The position numbers and the translations under genes are program-made. Below the pieces are notes generated by a model, which was given only the letters and a program-made list of their open reading frames with translations, was not told where the DNA came from and did no database searches. Shown piece by piece: positions 41,540 through 49,249 of a stretch of 64,000 nt of DNA (position 1 is the stretch's first letter; the number at the start of each line of letters is the position of its first letter). The DNA is from Bradyrhizobium prioriisuperbiae. GTDB taxonomy: Bacteria; Pseudomonadota; Alphaproteobacteria; Rhizobiales; Xanthobacteraceae. The stretch is from assembly GCF_032397745.1 (NCBI RefSeq), contig NZ_CP135921.1, positions 3,832,501 through 3,896,500 of the forward strand, read 5' to 3'.

Positions 41540-42955
41540 ATGGGTTTTCTTTCCACCCTCGGGCTTCGTCCGCCTGGTCCTCCGCGGCCTGCCGCAGGAG
41601 GGCGCTTTCGCATCGATGGCGTGACGGTCATCAATCCGATGCACGGCCGCCACATCAACGCGAGCCTGCAAATCGCTGATGGAGTGATCGCCGATATCTC
41701 GGATGTGCGATCCGAACAATCTGCCGACTTCGCCGGCTGTTTCGCCTTGCCCGGCCTGGTCGACATGCATGTCCACCTGCCGCCCGACAATGCCTTGAAA
41801 CTGACCCGGCATGCGGCGCTGTCCTATCTCGCCCACGGCATCACCAGTGTGCGCGAGGCCGGCGACCTCGACGGCACGTCGGTCGACGCCGCGCGACGGC
41901 TCGCCCGCGAAGGCGTTTATCCGGTGCCGCGCGTGATCTCCTGCGGACCCTTTGTCGGCGCCGGCAAGCCGACCTTCCGCAACACCATTTTGCTGCCCGA
42001 CGACAGCGACGCTGCGGCGGATGCAGCTGCGATCAGCGTCAAGGCAACCGGCGCGGGCTTCATGAAATTCTACGATGGTTTGACCAGGCGGATGATCGAC
42101 GCGCTGGCGCGCGCCTGCGCGCGTCATGGCTTGAAAACCATGGGCCATGTGCCGGCCGCGTTATCTTACGAAGATGCGGGGATCGCCGAGGTGCAGCATT
42201 TCTTTGGTGTGCCGAAGCCGCAAACCCTGGAGCGCGAAACGCTGCTCAATCGCTCCTGCGATTGGCATGCGGTGGACGAGCAGCGGATGGATGCGATTGT
42301 CACGGCAACGCTCAAGCAAGGCATCGCCAACACTCCGACCATCGTCACCAATTACTGCATGCTCAGCTATCGGGATTTTGCGGCGTCCGCCCGCGAGGCG
42401 CGGGCGCAGCACGTTCCCCCCTTTTATCTGGATGTGATCTGGCATCCCGAGCGCGGCCGGTTCAACAACCGCCTGTCGCGCGATTATCTGGAGCGGCAGG
42501 TCGTCCCGGCCATCGCGAAGAAGCAGCAGCTCGCCAAAAAACTGTTCGACGCCGGTGCGCAGCTTTATCTCGGCACCGACGTGGCGCAGCCCTTCATCCT
42601 TCCCGGCGTCAGCCTGCACCAGGAAATGACGCTGTTTGCGGAGGCCGGAATCGGCATCGAGGCGGTCTGGAAACTGGCGACGCGCGATGCCGGCGAGCGT
42701 CTCGGTGTGCCGGGTCTCGGCCGCATCGCGGCCGGCGCGCCCGCCGATATCCTGCTGTTCCGGCGTGATCCGACGCAATCTCTCGATAACCTCGCCAGCC
42801 TCGAGGCGGTGATCTCAGCGGGACGGCTCTATCGTCTCGCGGATCTCAAACGCGCGCTGGATACAAGCCAGGCCTACTTCCAGTCGCCGCTGATCAGGCC
42901 GCTCGCCCGTCGTGGCGCGGAGAGGGCGCTGGCGAGTGCCCTGCGCGGCAGGTGA
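41540..42955 (+). CDS. Amidohydrolase (imidazolonepropionase-like)
   Basis: A 471-residue metal-dependent amidohydrolase_1 family enzyme. The HxH motif is LPGLVDMHVHLPPDN (about 75-80), a carbamylated-Lys type residue is in GAGFMKFYDG, a His is in HGLKTMGHVP, and the acid is in LYLGTDVAQPF. GAPADILLF closes the composite domain. Such proteins hydrolyse cyclic amides, dipeptides or lactones. The substrate is unknown. The start at ATG 41540 is preferred, with GTG 41537 and TTG 41525 as options; the leader is short. It is divergent from the TetR gene. Its last codons are part of a partial tandem duplication that continues into the intergenic space. Confidence 0.85.
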   Translation: MGFLSTLGLRPPGPPRPAAGGRFRIDGVTVINPMHGRHINASLQIADGVIADISDVRSEQSADFAGCFALPGLVDMHVHLPPDNALKLTRHAALSYLAHGITSVREAGDLDGTSVDAARRLAREGVYPVPRVISCGPFVGAGKPTFRNTILLPDDSDAAADAAAISVKATGAGFMKFYDGLTRRMIDALARACARHGLKTMGHVPAALSYEDAGIAEVQHFFGVPKPQTLERETLLNRSCDWHAVDEQRMDAIVTATLKQGIANTPTIVTNYCMLSYRDFAASAREARAQHVPPFYLDVIWHPERGRFNNRLSRDYLERQVVPAIAKKQQLAKKLFDAGAQLYLGTDVAQPFILPGVSLHQEMTLFAEAGIGIEAVWKLATRDAGERLGVPGLGRIAAGAPADILLFRRDPTQSLDNLASLEAVISAGRLYRLADLKRALDTSQAYFQSPLIRPLARRGAERALASALRGR

Positions 42956-43035
42956 GTTGGGGCTGTAGCCCGGATGAGCAAGCGCCCTGCGCGGCCGGTG
43001 AGGCGGGGCCGCAAGGGCCGTAGCCCGGATGAGCG
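42938..43035 (+). repeat. Imperfect tandem duplication of a gene end plus REP start
   Basis: GCCCTGCGCGGCAGGTGAG (42938-42956, containing the amidohydrolase stop) recurs as GCCCTGCGCGGCCGGTGAG (42984-43002). Each is followed by GTAGCCCGGATGAGC (42964 and 43020). The first REP start is truncated; the second continues into a full family A palindrome. Confidence 0.75.
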
Positions 43036-43101
43036 CGCAGCGCGATATCCGGGGACGATCGCTGCTCTGATCCCGCATATCGCGTTGCTCATGCGGGCTA
43101 C
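43020..43101. repeat. REP-like palindrome, family A (copy 3)
   Basis: Opens GTAGCCCGGATGAGCGCGCA and closes TGCTCATGCGGGCTAC. It lies between the amidohydrolase and TauE/SafE genes. Confidence 0.85.
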
Positions 43102-43242
43102 AGGTCCATTGCCGCGCGCCCGCTGCGGCCGTGCATGCATTCCCGGCAGTACCTTCGGAGCAAGATCCAAGGTAAGGGTGAGCCTTGAGCCGCCGCTGGT
43201 CCAGCGATGTCTTCCTGCCTCATTCGGAAACACTTAAGCAGC

Positions 43243-44049
43243 ATGCAGCCCGATATCTGGTTCTATGTGGTCGGCTCCATCGCCGTTTTCATTCTCGGGC
43301 TGTCGAAAGGCGGATTTGCGGGCGTCGGCATGATCAGCACGCCGCTGCTGGCGGTGGTGACCGGTCCCGTCATCGCGGCCGGGTTCATTTTTCCCCTCCT
43401 GATCATCCAGGATGTGGTGGCCGTCGCCATCTATCGCCGCACCTACAGCGGGCGGATCCTGGCGACCATGATTCCGGGCGCCGCGCTCGGCATCGCCCTT
43501 GCCTACATCTTTGCGTCAAGCGTGCCGGGATGGGCCGTCGAGCTGGTGCTGGGGGCCGTCTCGGTGGTGTTCTCGGTGCAGCAGATGGTGCGCCAGCTCG
43601 GCGCGTCGTCCGCCCCGCAACCCGTGCAGGGACCGGCGACACCGGGGCAGGTCTCCTGGCTCGGCGTTCTCAGTGGCGTGGGCTCCGGCTTCACCAGCAT
43701 GATTGCCCATGCGGGGTCGCCGCCGTTCCAGTTCTACGTCATGCCCAAGCGGCTGGATCGCGACATGTATGTCGGCACCAGCGTGTTGTTCTTCGCGGCG
43801 ACCAATTTGATGAAGGCCCCGGCGTTTTTCGCGCTGGGCCAGCTCTCCGTCAGCCAGCTCAAGACAACGCTGATTTTCGTTCCGCTGGCCATGGCCTCCA
43901 GCTGGCTGGGCGTCCGCCTGGTCCGCTCGATCGACGTGCGCAAATTCAACGTGGTCATCACCTTCATATTGCTGGGCGTGAGCGTACTGCTGATCGCCCA
44001 GGGCGTGTCGGGCTTTATGCATGTGCAGGGGATGGCGCACGGCAAATGA
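43243..44049 (+). CDS. TauE/SafE-family membrane exporter
   Basis: A 268-residue hydrophobic protein with about eight membrane helices. It shows the family repeats FILGLSKGGFAGVGMISTPLLAVV in the first half and GVGSGFTSMIAHAGSPPFQFYVMPK in the second, which are the two pseudo-symmetric TauE motifs. Family members export sulfite, sulfoacetate or other small organosulfonates, or act in related anion transport. The ATG at 43243 is chosen because it starts the first helix; the ribosome-binding site is weak. No sulfur-metabolism gene is next to it, so the substrate is unclear. REP palindromes flank it on both sides. Confidence 0.9.
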   Translation: MQPDIWFYVVGSIAVFILGLSKGGFAGVGMISTPLLAVVTGPVIAAGFIFPLLIIQDVVAVAIYRRTYSGRILATMIPGAALGIALAYIFASSVPGWAVELVLGAVSVVFSVQQMVRQLGASSAPQPVQGPATPGQVSWLGVLSGVGSGFTSMIAHAGSPPFQFYVMPKRLDRDMYVGTSVLFFAATNLMKAPAFFALGQLSVSQLKTTLIFVPLAMASSWLGVRLVRSIDVRKFNVVITFILLGVSVLLIAQGVSGFMHVQGMAHGK

Positions 44050-44062
44050 GTGGGGCGGCGCT

Positions 44063-44145
44063 GTAGCCCGGAATGAGCGCGAAGCGCGATATCCGGGGAC
44101 GGTCGTAACCGTAGTCCCGCATGTCGCGTTGCTCATGCGGGCTAC
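44063..44145. repeat. REP-like palindrome, family A (copy 4)
   Basis: Opens GTAGCCCGGAATGAGCGCGA and closes TTGCTCATGCGGGCTAC. It lies between the TauE/SafE and isochorismatase-like genes and ends 35 bases before the latter's start. Confidence 0.85.
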
Positions 44146-44179
44146 CAGCTGCTACGTTACGATGTCGGGAGGCTTTGCC

Positions 44180-44737
44180 ATGCCGAAGCGTTGTCTGGTC
44201 ATCATCGATGTGCTTAATGATTTTCTCGACCGGTGGGACGCCACCAAGGCCGATCGCCTGGTGCAGAACATCAATCGCCTGGTCGCGGCCTTCAGGCAGG
44301 CCGGGCTTCCCATCATCTGGGTGCGGCAGGAGTTTCGCTCGGACCTCAGCGACGCTTTGCTTGAGATGCGCGATAAAGGCATCGCCATCACCATTGAGGG
44401 CACGCGAGGCGCGCAACTGCATGCCGGGCTCGATTGGCAGCCGACAGACACGATCATCGTCAAGAAGCGTTACAGCGCGTTTTTTGGCACGGAGCTGGAC
44501 ACCATTCTGGCTGATATGGGCGCCGGTGAACTGACCCTGTGCGGCCTCAACACCCACGCCTGCGTTCGAATGGCCGCGATCGATGCCTATCAGCGGGATT
44601 TGCGTGTCGTCATTGCCAGGGAATGTGTCGGCTCGAACAACGAAGAGCACGCGCGCGTGTCGCTGGACTACATGGACGGCAAGATCGCCAGAGTTGCGAC
44701 TGTCGCTGATATCATCGAGTCGTTGGGGGCAAGTTGA
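44180..44737 (+). CDS. Isochorismatase-like cysteine hydrolase
   Basis: A 185-residue isochorismatase-fold hydrolase. The catalytic triad is Asp in LVIIDVLNDF (about 10), Lys in IIVKKRYSAFFGT (about 95-96) and Cys in LCGLNTHACVRMAAIDAYQRD (about 128). Relatives include nicotinamidases, N-carbamoylsarcosine amidases and ureidoacrylate hydrolases. An upstream in-frame extension is rejected because it runs through the REP element; GGGAGG lies 6 bases before the ATG at 44180. It is convergent with the alpha/beta hydrolase gene across an intergenic repeat. The substrate is unknown. Confidence 0.9.
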   Translation: MPKRCLVIIDVLNDFLDRWDATKADRLVQNINRLVAAFRQAGLPIIWVRQEFRSDLSDALLEMRDKGIAITIEGTRGAQLHAGLDWQPTDTIIVKKRYSAFFGTELDTILADMGAGELTLCGLNTHACVRMAAIDAYQRDLRVVIARECVGSNNEEHARVSLDYMDGKIARVATVADIIESLGAS

Positions 44738-44751
44738 CGCGCGATTATTCC

Positions 44752-44862
44752 CCTCATGGTGAGGAGCGCAGCAAGCTGCGCGTCTCGAACCATGAGGCCG
44801 TAGCACTCACCACACGTGGCCTCATCCTTCGAGACGCCGCTGCGCGGCTCCTCAGGATGAGG
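44752..44862. repeat. Palindromic intergenic repeat, family E
   Basis: Outer arms CCTCATGGTGAGGAGC and GGCTCCTCAGGATGAGG enclose CGTCTCGAACCATGAGG and CCTCATCCTTCGAGACG. The element fills the gap between two convergent genes and can form a branched hairpin. Confidence 0.75.
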
Positions 44863-44864
44863 AG

Positions 44865-45779
44865 TCAAGCTTTCTCCGCCGCCTTCGCATGCGCCGCGAT
44901 CGCGCCGATGATCTCCGGCCAGGTCGGAATCGGAATCGCGTGCCCCATATTGGGGATCATCAGCAGTTTCGCGCCGGGCACGGTGGCGGCGACGTCCTTG
45001 CCGCATTCCGGCGGCACCAGTGGATCGATGCTGCCATGGATCACCAGCGTCGGGATTTTCAGCGCGCCGAGCCGCGGCTTGCGGCTGCCCGACGCAATGA
45101 TGGCATGCAGCTGCCGCGCCACGCCGGCCGGGCTGAGGCCGCGCTCATAGGTGCGTTCCGCGCGCTGGCGGTCCTTGGCTTCGTCAGCGGGAAAATTCGG
45201 GCCGCGCAGCACCTTCCAGTTGCGCTGGAAATTCGCGACGTATTCGTCGCGGGTCTTGGGCGGCGGCCCCATCAGCACCGCCATCGCTTCCGGTGTCGGC
45301 GGCGGCAGGCTCGGATCGCCCGAGGTCGCCATGATCGAGGTCAGCGAGCGCACGCGCTGCGGCGCATTGAGCGCGAGCTCCTGGGCGATGGCGCCGCCCA
45401 TCGAGGCGCCGACGATGTGCGCCGATGCGATGCCGAGCGCATCCATCAGGCCGATCACATCCTCAGCCATGTCGCGCAGCAGATAAGGCGGCGGGACCGG
45501 CTTGCCGGTGAGCTGGCCCTGAATCACGGCCTGGATGCCGACCGGCTCGAAGCCGGAGATCTTGCTGGACTGGCCGATGTCGCGATTGTCGAACCGGATC
45601 ACGCGAAAGCCCGCGTCCGCCAGCTGCTCGCAGAACTCGTCGTCCCAGTGCGTCATCTGGGCGGCCAGTCCCATGATCAGCACCAGCGGTTCGGCGTTGT
45701 CGGCGCCGAATGTCTCGCAGCAGAACTCGAGACCGTTGGCCTTGACGAATTGTGGCCCTTGTCCGGCTGTCGCTGTCAT
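44865..45779 (-). CDS. Alpha/beta hydrolase
   Basis: A 304-residue alpha/beta hydrolase. The oxyanion region is VLIMGLAAQMTHW, the nucleophile elbow HIVGASMGGAIAQEL holds Ser near residue 127, the acid is in IHGSIDPLVPP and the His in NMGHAIPIP. It is a close paralogue of the protein encoded at 30841-31815, sharing FRVIRFDNRDIG. It lies divergently next to the phaE/phaC operon, separated by 199 bases that contain a PhaR-like site, so an esterase or PHA/oligomer-related role is conceivable but unproven. Confidence 0.9.
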   Translation of the reverse strand: MTATAGQGPQFVKANGLEFCCETFGADNAEPLVLIMGLAAQMTHWDDEFCEQLADAGFRVIRFDNRDIGQSSKISGFEPVGIQAVIQGQLTGKPVPPPYLLRDMAEDVIGLMDALGIASAHIVGASMGGAIAQELALNAPQRVRSLTSIMATSGDPSLPPPTPEAMAVLMGPPPKTRDEYVANFQRNWKVLRGPNFPADEAKDRQRAERTYERGLSPAGVARQLHAIIASGSRKPRLGALKIPTLVIHGSIDPLVPPECGKDVAATVPGAKLLMIPNMGHAIPIPTWPEIIGAIAAHAKAAEKA

Positions 45780-45794
45780 GGATGTTTCCCCGAT

Positions 45795-45806
45795 TGCGTT
45801 GCAAAA
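45795..45806. promoter_or_regulatory. Candidate PhaR-type box upstream of phaE/phaC
   Basis: TGCGTTGCAAAA has the TGC-N3-GCA core reported for PhaR sites in Bradyrhizobium (TGCRNYGCASMA), with one mismatch. It lies between the divergent hydrolase and PHA operon. Confidence 0.4.
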
Positions 45807-45978
45807 CTGTTTGCCCCAGCATTAACCAATGTCACCTCCGTACACCAGACGCCATCGCGGCCCGGTCCGGCGGCAACACGCGGCTTGACCCTGAGGCCCG
45901 TGATGCGAGAGACTGTCACAAACAACAAGGGGCGAGGCATGCTGAGCCATCGGTCCCGTCCCCCTGGAGGATCGCTCG

Positions 45979-46368
45979 ATGGCCAATCAGAGCAACGACC
46001 CGGCCGACGTTTGGCGAACGATGCTCGCCGAGATGGAGAAGGGCTACAACGCGTTCGCCAACCAGGCGATGGGCTCGCAGGAGTTCAGCCGGGTGATGAA
46101 TCAGGCCGGCAATGCATCGTTTGGCGCGCAGAAAGCGCTGGGCGATCTGATGGAGAAATATCTCACCGGCATGAATTTGCCGAGCCGCGCGCAGCTCACC
46201 AACATGGGCGAACGGCTGCAGGCGATCGAAAACCAGCTCAACGAAATCAAGGCGCTGTTGTATCGCACCCATGGTGACGGCAATGGCGCGTCCGCCGGGC
46301 TGGCGTCGCAGCCGAAGCCCCCGCGCACCAAACGCCCGCCGTCGGCGGCGGGCGGAGGCCAGCCATGA
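45979..46368 (+). CDS. Short PhaE-like PHA synthase subunit
   Basis: A 129-residue protein with a helical, Gln/Asn-rich N-terminal half (WRTMLAEMEKGYNAFANQAMGSQEFSR), a middle DLMEKYLTGMNLPSRAQLTNMGERLQAIENQLNEIKALLY that forms a predicted coiled coil, and a basic, Pro-rich tail. That middle segment resembles the C-terminal part of PhaE, the non-catalytic subunit of class III PHA synthases. PhaE is usually around 350 residues, so this is a reduced form. Its stop overlaps the phaC start (ATGA), which indicates coupled translation and complex formation. GGAGGATCGCTCG precedes the ATG. Confidence 0.75.
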   Translation: MANQSNDPADVWRTMLAEMEKGYNAFANQAMGSQEFSRVMNQAGNASFGAQKALGDLMEKYLTGMNLPSRAQLTNMGERLQAIENQLNEIKALLYRTHGDGNGASAGLASQPKPPRTKRPPSAAGGGQP

Positions 46369-47447
46369 ACGTGACAGCCCAGCAACCGTTTGCGGACATT
46401 CCCGGCCGCATCCAGTCGGAAGTGCAGCGCGCGATCCAGCGCAGCATCAAGGGCGTCGAATATCTGAGCTCGGCGGCGCCGGTGCTGGGATCGACGCCGA
46501 AGGATGTGCTGGCGTCGCGCGGCACCATGAACCTCTATCACTATCGCCCGCAGTCGGATGAAATCTACCGGGTGCCGATCCTGATCGTGATGGCCACCAC
46601 CAATCGCGGTTACATCCTCGATTTGGTGCCGGGCCAGAGCTTCATCGAATTCCTGCTCAAGCGCGGCTTCGATGTCTACATGCTGGACTGGAACGCGCCG
46701 CGGCCGGATGAAAAGGGCCTGCGCATGGAGGACTATGTCCTCGATTTCATCCCTGAGTGCGTGCGGCGGGTGCAGGAGGATTCCGGCGAGACCGACGTCA
46801 ACATCATCGGCTATTGTTTCGGCGGTGTGCTGTCGCTGCTCTATGCGTCGATCTTTTCCGAGGGGCCGCTGAAGAGCCTGGTGTGCTTCACCACGCCGAT
46901 CGATTTCCGCGAAATGAAGCTGTTCCAGAATTTCTCGGACAAGCGATACTTCAATGTCGATCAGCTGGTCGACGGCGTCGGCAATGTGCCGCCGGAATTG
47001 ATCTTCTCATCGTTCGAGATGCTGCGGCCGGCGTCGCGCGTCGTCAGCCAGGTGCAGTTGTGGGAAAACATCTGGAACGACGAGTACGTCAAGTCCTACC
47101 GCATGTTCGATCGCTGGGCGACCGACACGCTGCCGCTGGCCGGGGAATATTTCCGCCAGACCGTGCGCGATCTGATGTGGGGCAACAAGCTGTTCGACCG
47201 GACGATGACGGTCGGCGGCCGCCTCGCCGATATTTCCAGGATCAAGGTGCCGATCCTGCATGCGGTCGCCGAACACGATCACATCGTGCCGTATGACGCC
47301 GCGAAACATCTGATCCCCAATGTCGGCTCCGCCGACAAGGAGGAGGTCATCCTCAAGGGTGGTCATGTCAGTCTTGTCGCCGGTGCCAACGCCATCAAGC
47401 GGCTGTGGCCCAAACTGGATTCCTGGTTGAGCGAGCGATCCGTATGA
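46365..47447 (+). CDS. phaC: Class III poly(3-hydroxyalkanoate) synthase PhaC
   Basis: A 360-residue synthase, matching class III PhaC (about 355) rather than class I/II (about 600). The lipase-like box is IGYCFGGVLS with the catalytic Cys near 151, the catalytic Asp is in AEHDHIVPY (about 305) and the His in KGGHVSL (about 334). LDWNAPRPDEKGLRMEDYVLDFIP is a family signature. It polymerises (R)-3-hydroxyacyl-CoA to PHA on granule surfaces. It is translationally coupled to the PhaE-like gene upstream and the GNAT gene downstream (ATGA overlaps on both sides). No phaA or phaB is visible here. Confidence 0.93.
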   Translation: MNVTAQQPFADIPGRIQSEVQRAIQRSIKGVEYLSSAAPVLGSTPKDVLASRGTMNLYHYRPQSDEIYRVPILIVMATTNRGYILDLVPGQSFIEFLLKRGFDVYMLDWNAPRPDEKGLRMEDYVLDFIPECVRRVQEDSGETDVNIIGYCFGGVLSLLYASIFSEGPLKSLVCFTTPIDFREMKLFQNFSDKRYFNVDQLVDGVGNVPPELIFSSFEMLRPASRVVSQVQLWENIWNDEYVKSYRMFDRWATDTLPLAGEYFRQTVRDLMWGNKLFDRTMTVGGRLADISRIKVPILHAVAEHDHIVPYDAAKHLIPNVGSADKEEVILKGGHVSLVAGANAIKRLWPKLDSWLSERSV

Positions 47448-48040
47448 ACAGCACCGAGATGCGATCCTATCCGCGCCATATCAAGACCGACGGCGGCGAC
47501 GTCGAGTTTCGGCTGATGGGGCACGCCGACGAAGCGGCGGTGCTTGCGTTCGCCAGGGGCTTGCCGGTCCATGACCTGCTGTTCCTGCCACGCAACATCA
47601 GCCAGCCCAAGGTGCTGTCCGCCTGGGTCAAGGAGATCGAGCGGGGATCGATCGTCAGCGTGCTGGCGGTGAAGGACGGCGCGGTGGTCGGCTGCGGCAC
47701 CATCGTGCGCGATCCGCTGTCATGGTCGCCCCATGTTGGCGAAATCCGCATGGTGATTTCGACCGACGTCCGCGGCCTCGGTGTCGGGCGGGCGCTGTCC
47801 AACGAAACCTTCGCGCTGGCGCTCTCGATCGGTGTGCAGAAGCTGGTGGTGCAGATGACTGTCGACCAGACCGGCGCCATCGCCATCTTCGAGGGGCTTG
47901 GCTTCCGTGCCGAGGCGCTGCTGCGCGACCATGTGAAGGACCTCGCCGGGAATACCCACGACATCGTGGTGCTCGGGCATAATGTGGCGCAGGTCCGGGC
48001 GCAGCTCGAGGCCTATGGGCTGCCGGAAGCGGTGCAATAG
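47444..48040 (+). CDS. GNAT-family acetyltransferase in the PHA operon
   Basis: A 198-residue GNAT protein. The acetyl-CoA-binding motif A is HVGEIRMVISTDVRGLGVGRAL (R/Q-x-x-G-x-G/A present as RGLGVG), followed by LVVQMTVDQTGAIAIFEGLGFRAEALLRDHV. The substrate may be a small amine or a protein lysine. The ATG at 47444 overlaps the phaC stop, so an upstream in-frame start at 47405 is rejected. Being translationally coupled to phaC, it may modify the synthase or a granule protein, which is inference. Confidence 0.88.
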   Translation: MNSTEMRSYPRHIKTDGGDVEFRLMGHADEAAVLAFARGLPVHDLLFLPRNISQPKVLSAWVKEIERGSIVSVLAVKDGAVVGCGTIVRDPLSWSPHVGEIRMVISTDVRGLGVGRALSNETFALALSIGVQKLVVQMTVDQTGAIAIFEGLGFRAEALLRDHVKDLAGNTHDIVVLGHNVAQVRAQLEAYGLPEAVQ

Positions 48041-48065
48041 CTGGGGGCGTTGCATTAATCGAGGG

Positions 48066-48094
48066 CGGGGGTTCGAGTCGGGCTCCCGCTACCA
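48066..48094 (+). other. tRNA 3'-end-like remnant
   Basis: GGGGTTCGAGTCGG, then CTCCCGCTACCA: a T-loop-like TTCGA followed by a plausible acceptor 3' strand and CCA. The T-stem does not pair properly and there is no 5' half in the preceding 60 bases. It could be the scar of a tRNA-targeted integration or a decayed tRNA gene. It lies between convergent GNAT and TetR genes. Confidence 0.35.
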
Positions 48095-48107
48095 AATCCT
48101 CAGTCGC

Positions 48108-48704
48108 TCATTTCTCCGTCTGCAGCAGACCGACCGCGAGATGCCGGAATGCCTCGACGGCCTTGGCCAGAACGGCGTGAGGATCGTCGGCTGCGGCAAT
48201 CCAGAGTGAGGCGTTGAGTGCGGCTCCGTTGAGCAGCCGGGCAGCGGCTTCCGCATCCATTGGTTTGACCGTTCCCTCATCGATGAGGGCCTGGATGGTT
48301 TGCGTGGTGGTGCGAAGGCACGCGGTCTGGTTGGGCCATTGCGATGGATCGCCGAGCACGGCCGGTCCGTCCAGCAGCATGATGCGCTGGATCTCCGGCT
48401 CCAAGGCCATCTCGATATAGGCGATGCTCTCGTCGAGAAGCCCGAGCCATGGGGTCTGCGCCCGATCGCGTGCGGCGCGCAGCCGTATCAGCATCTCCGC
48501 GTCGATCTGGTCGATCACGGCCTGCAGCAGGCCCTTCTTGTCGCCGAAGTTGTGATAGAGCGCGCCCCGCGTCAGTCCGGCGTCTGCGGTCAGGTCGTCC
48601 ATCGACGCTGCCGCATAACCGTTGGCCGCGAAAGCCTTCCGCGCAGCCCGGATCAGCTTGGCCCGGGTTTCCTCCATCATCTGTGCACGTCGTGTCGCGA
48701 CCAC
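48108..48704 (-). CDS. TetR-family repressor
   Basis: A 198-residue TetR protein. The helix-turn-helix covers about 12-58 (ETRAKLIRAARKAFAANGYAAASMDDLTADAGLTRGALYHNFGDKKGLLQAVI), a pattern close to the AcrR/TetR_C_33 subgroup. The C-terminal domain is helical. It is divergent from a Rid-family gene, and the 115-base gap holds three copies of one palindrome, so its operator is essentially visible. It probably controls both itself and the Rid gene. The effector is unknown. Confidence 0.93.
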   Translation of the reverse strand: MVATRRAQMMEETRAKLIRAARKAFAANGYAAASMDDLTADAGLTRGALYHNFGDKKGLLQAVIDQIDAEMLIRLRAARDRAQTPWLGLLDESIAYIEMALEPEIQRIMLLDGPAVLGDPSQWPNQTACLRTTTQTIQALIDEGTVKPMDAEAAARLLNGAALNASLWIAAADDPHAVLAKAVEAFRHLAVGLLQTEK

Positions 48705-48720
48705 GGCCGTCTCCTGGAAA

Positions 48721-48788
48721 ACATACGTCGCGTATGTGTATTGACATACGGTGCGTATGTGATTTTATCTCACATACGAGGCGTATAT
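48721..48788. promoter_or_regulatory. Three TetR operators (ACATACG-N3-CGTATGT)
   Basis: Site 1 is 48721-48737 and site 2 is 48744-48760, both with perfect arms; site 3 is 48772-48788 with one mismatch in the right arm. Centre-to-centre spacing is 23 and 28 bp. Site 2 overlaps the Rid promoter -35 TTGACA (48741-48746); a -10 TTTTAT at 48763-48768 (16 bp spacing) lies between sites 2 and 3. Confidence 0.8.
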
Positions 48789-48819
48789 CAAATCGCCTCG
48801 TTTGAACAGGAGTGACACG

Positions 48820-49218
48820 ATGGCCAAACGCGACGCGATTTTCCCTGCCGGCCGGCAGGCGCTTTATGAGATCAACCGTTATTCGGCGGCGATCCGGTCG
48901 GGCAACCTGCTGTTCGTCTCGGGTCAGGTCGGCAGCCGCGACAACGGCTCGGCTGAGCCGGTGTTCGAAAAGCAGGTCCAGCTGGCCTTCGACAATCTCG
49001 CAGCCGTGCTGACAGCCGCAGGCTGCACGTTCGACGATGTCGTTGACGTCACCACATTCCACACCGATCCGGCCCAGCAGTGGGAAGCGATCAAGACCGT
49101 CCGCCGGAAGGTCATCGGGGATCCGCCCTATCCGAACTGGACCGCGGTGGGTGTGAACTGGCTGGCGGGCTTCGATTTCGAGATCAAGGTGATTGCGCGC
49201 ATTCCCCAGTCCAGTTGA
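48820..49218 (+). CDS. Rid-family (YjgF/YER057c/UK114) protein without the RidA arginine
   Basis: A 132-residue Rid-fold protein with the family core SGNLLFVSGQVGSRDNG, FDNLAAVLTAAGCTFDDVVDVTTF and FEIKVIARI. RidA enamine/imine deaminases carry an essential Arg in a PxR segment before the last strands. Here that region reads YPNWTAVGVNWL, without Arg. It therefore belongs to another Rid subgroup, whose activities are poorly known. AGGAG precedes the ATG at 48820, so the earlier in-frame TTG (48802) is rejected. TetR controlled through the three-operator array. Confidence 0.88.
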   Translation: MAKRDAIFPAGRQALYEINRYSAAIRSGNLLFVSGQVGSRDNGSAEPVFEKQVQLAFDNLAAVLTAAGCTFDDVVDVTTFHTDPAQQWEAIKTVRRKVIGDPPYPNWTAVGVNWLAGFDFEIKVIARIPQSS

Positions 49219-49249
49219 TTGCCGGGAGAGGGGGCATCACGGGTTCGTG

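Noticed and set aside
41447..42148. Long upstream extension of the TetR frame at 40763-41446
   Set aside because: It would pass through the operator and promoter region and the amidohydrolase gene in antisense.
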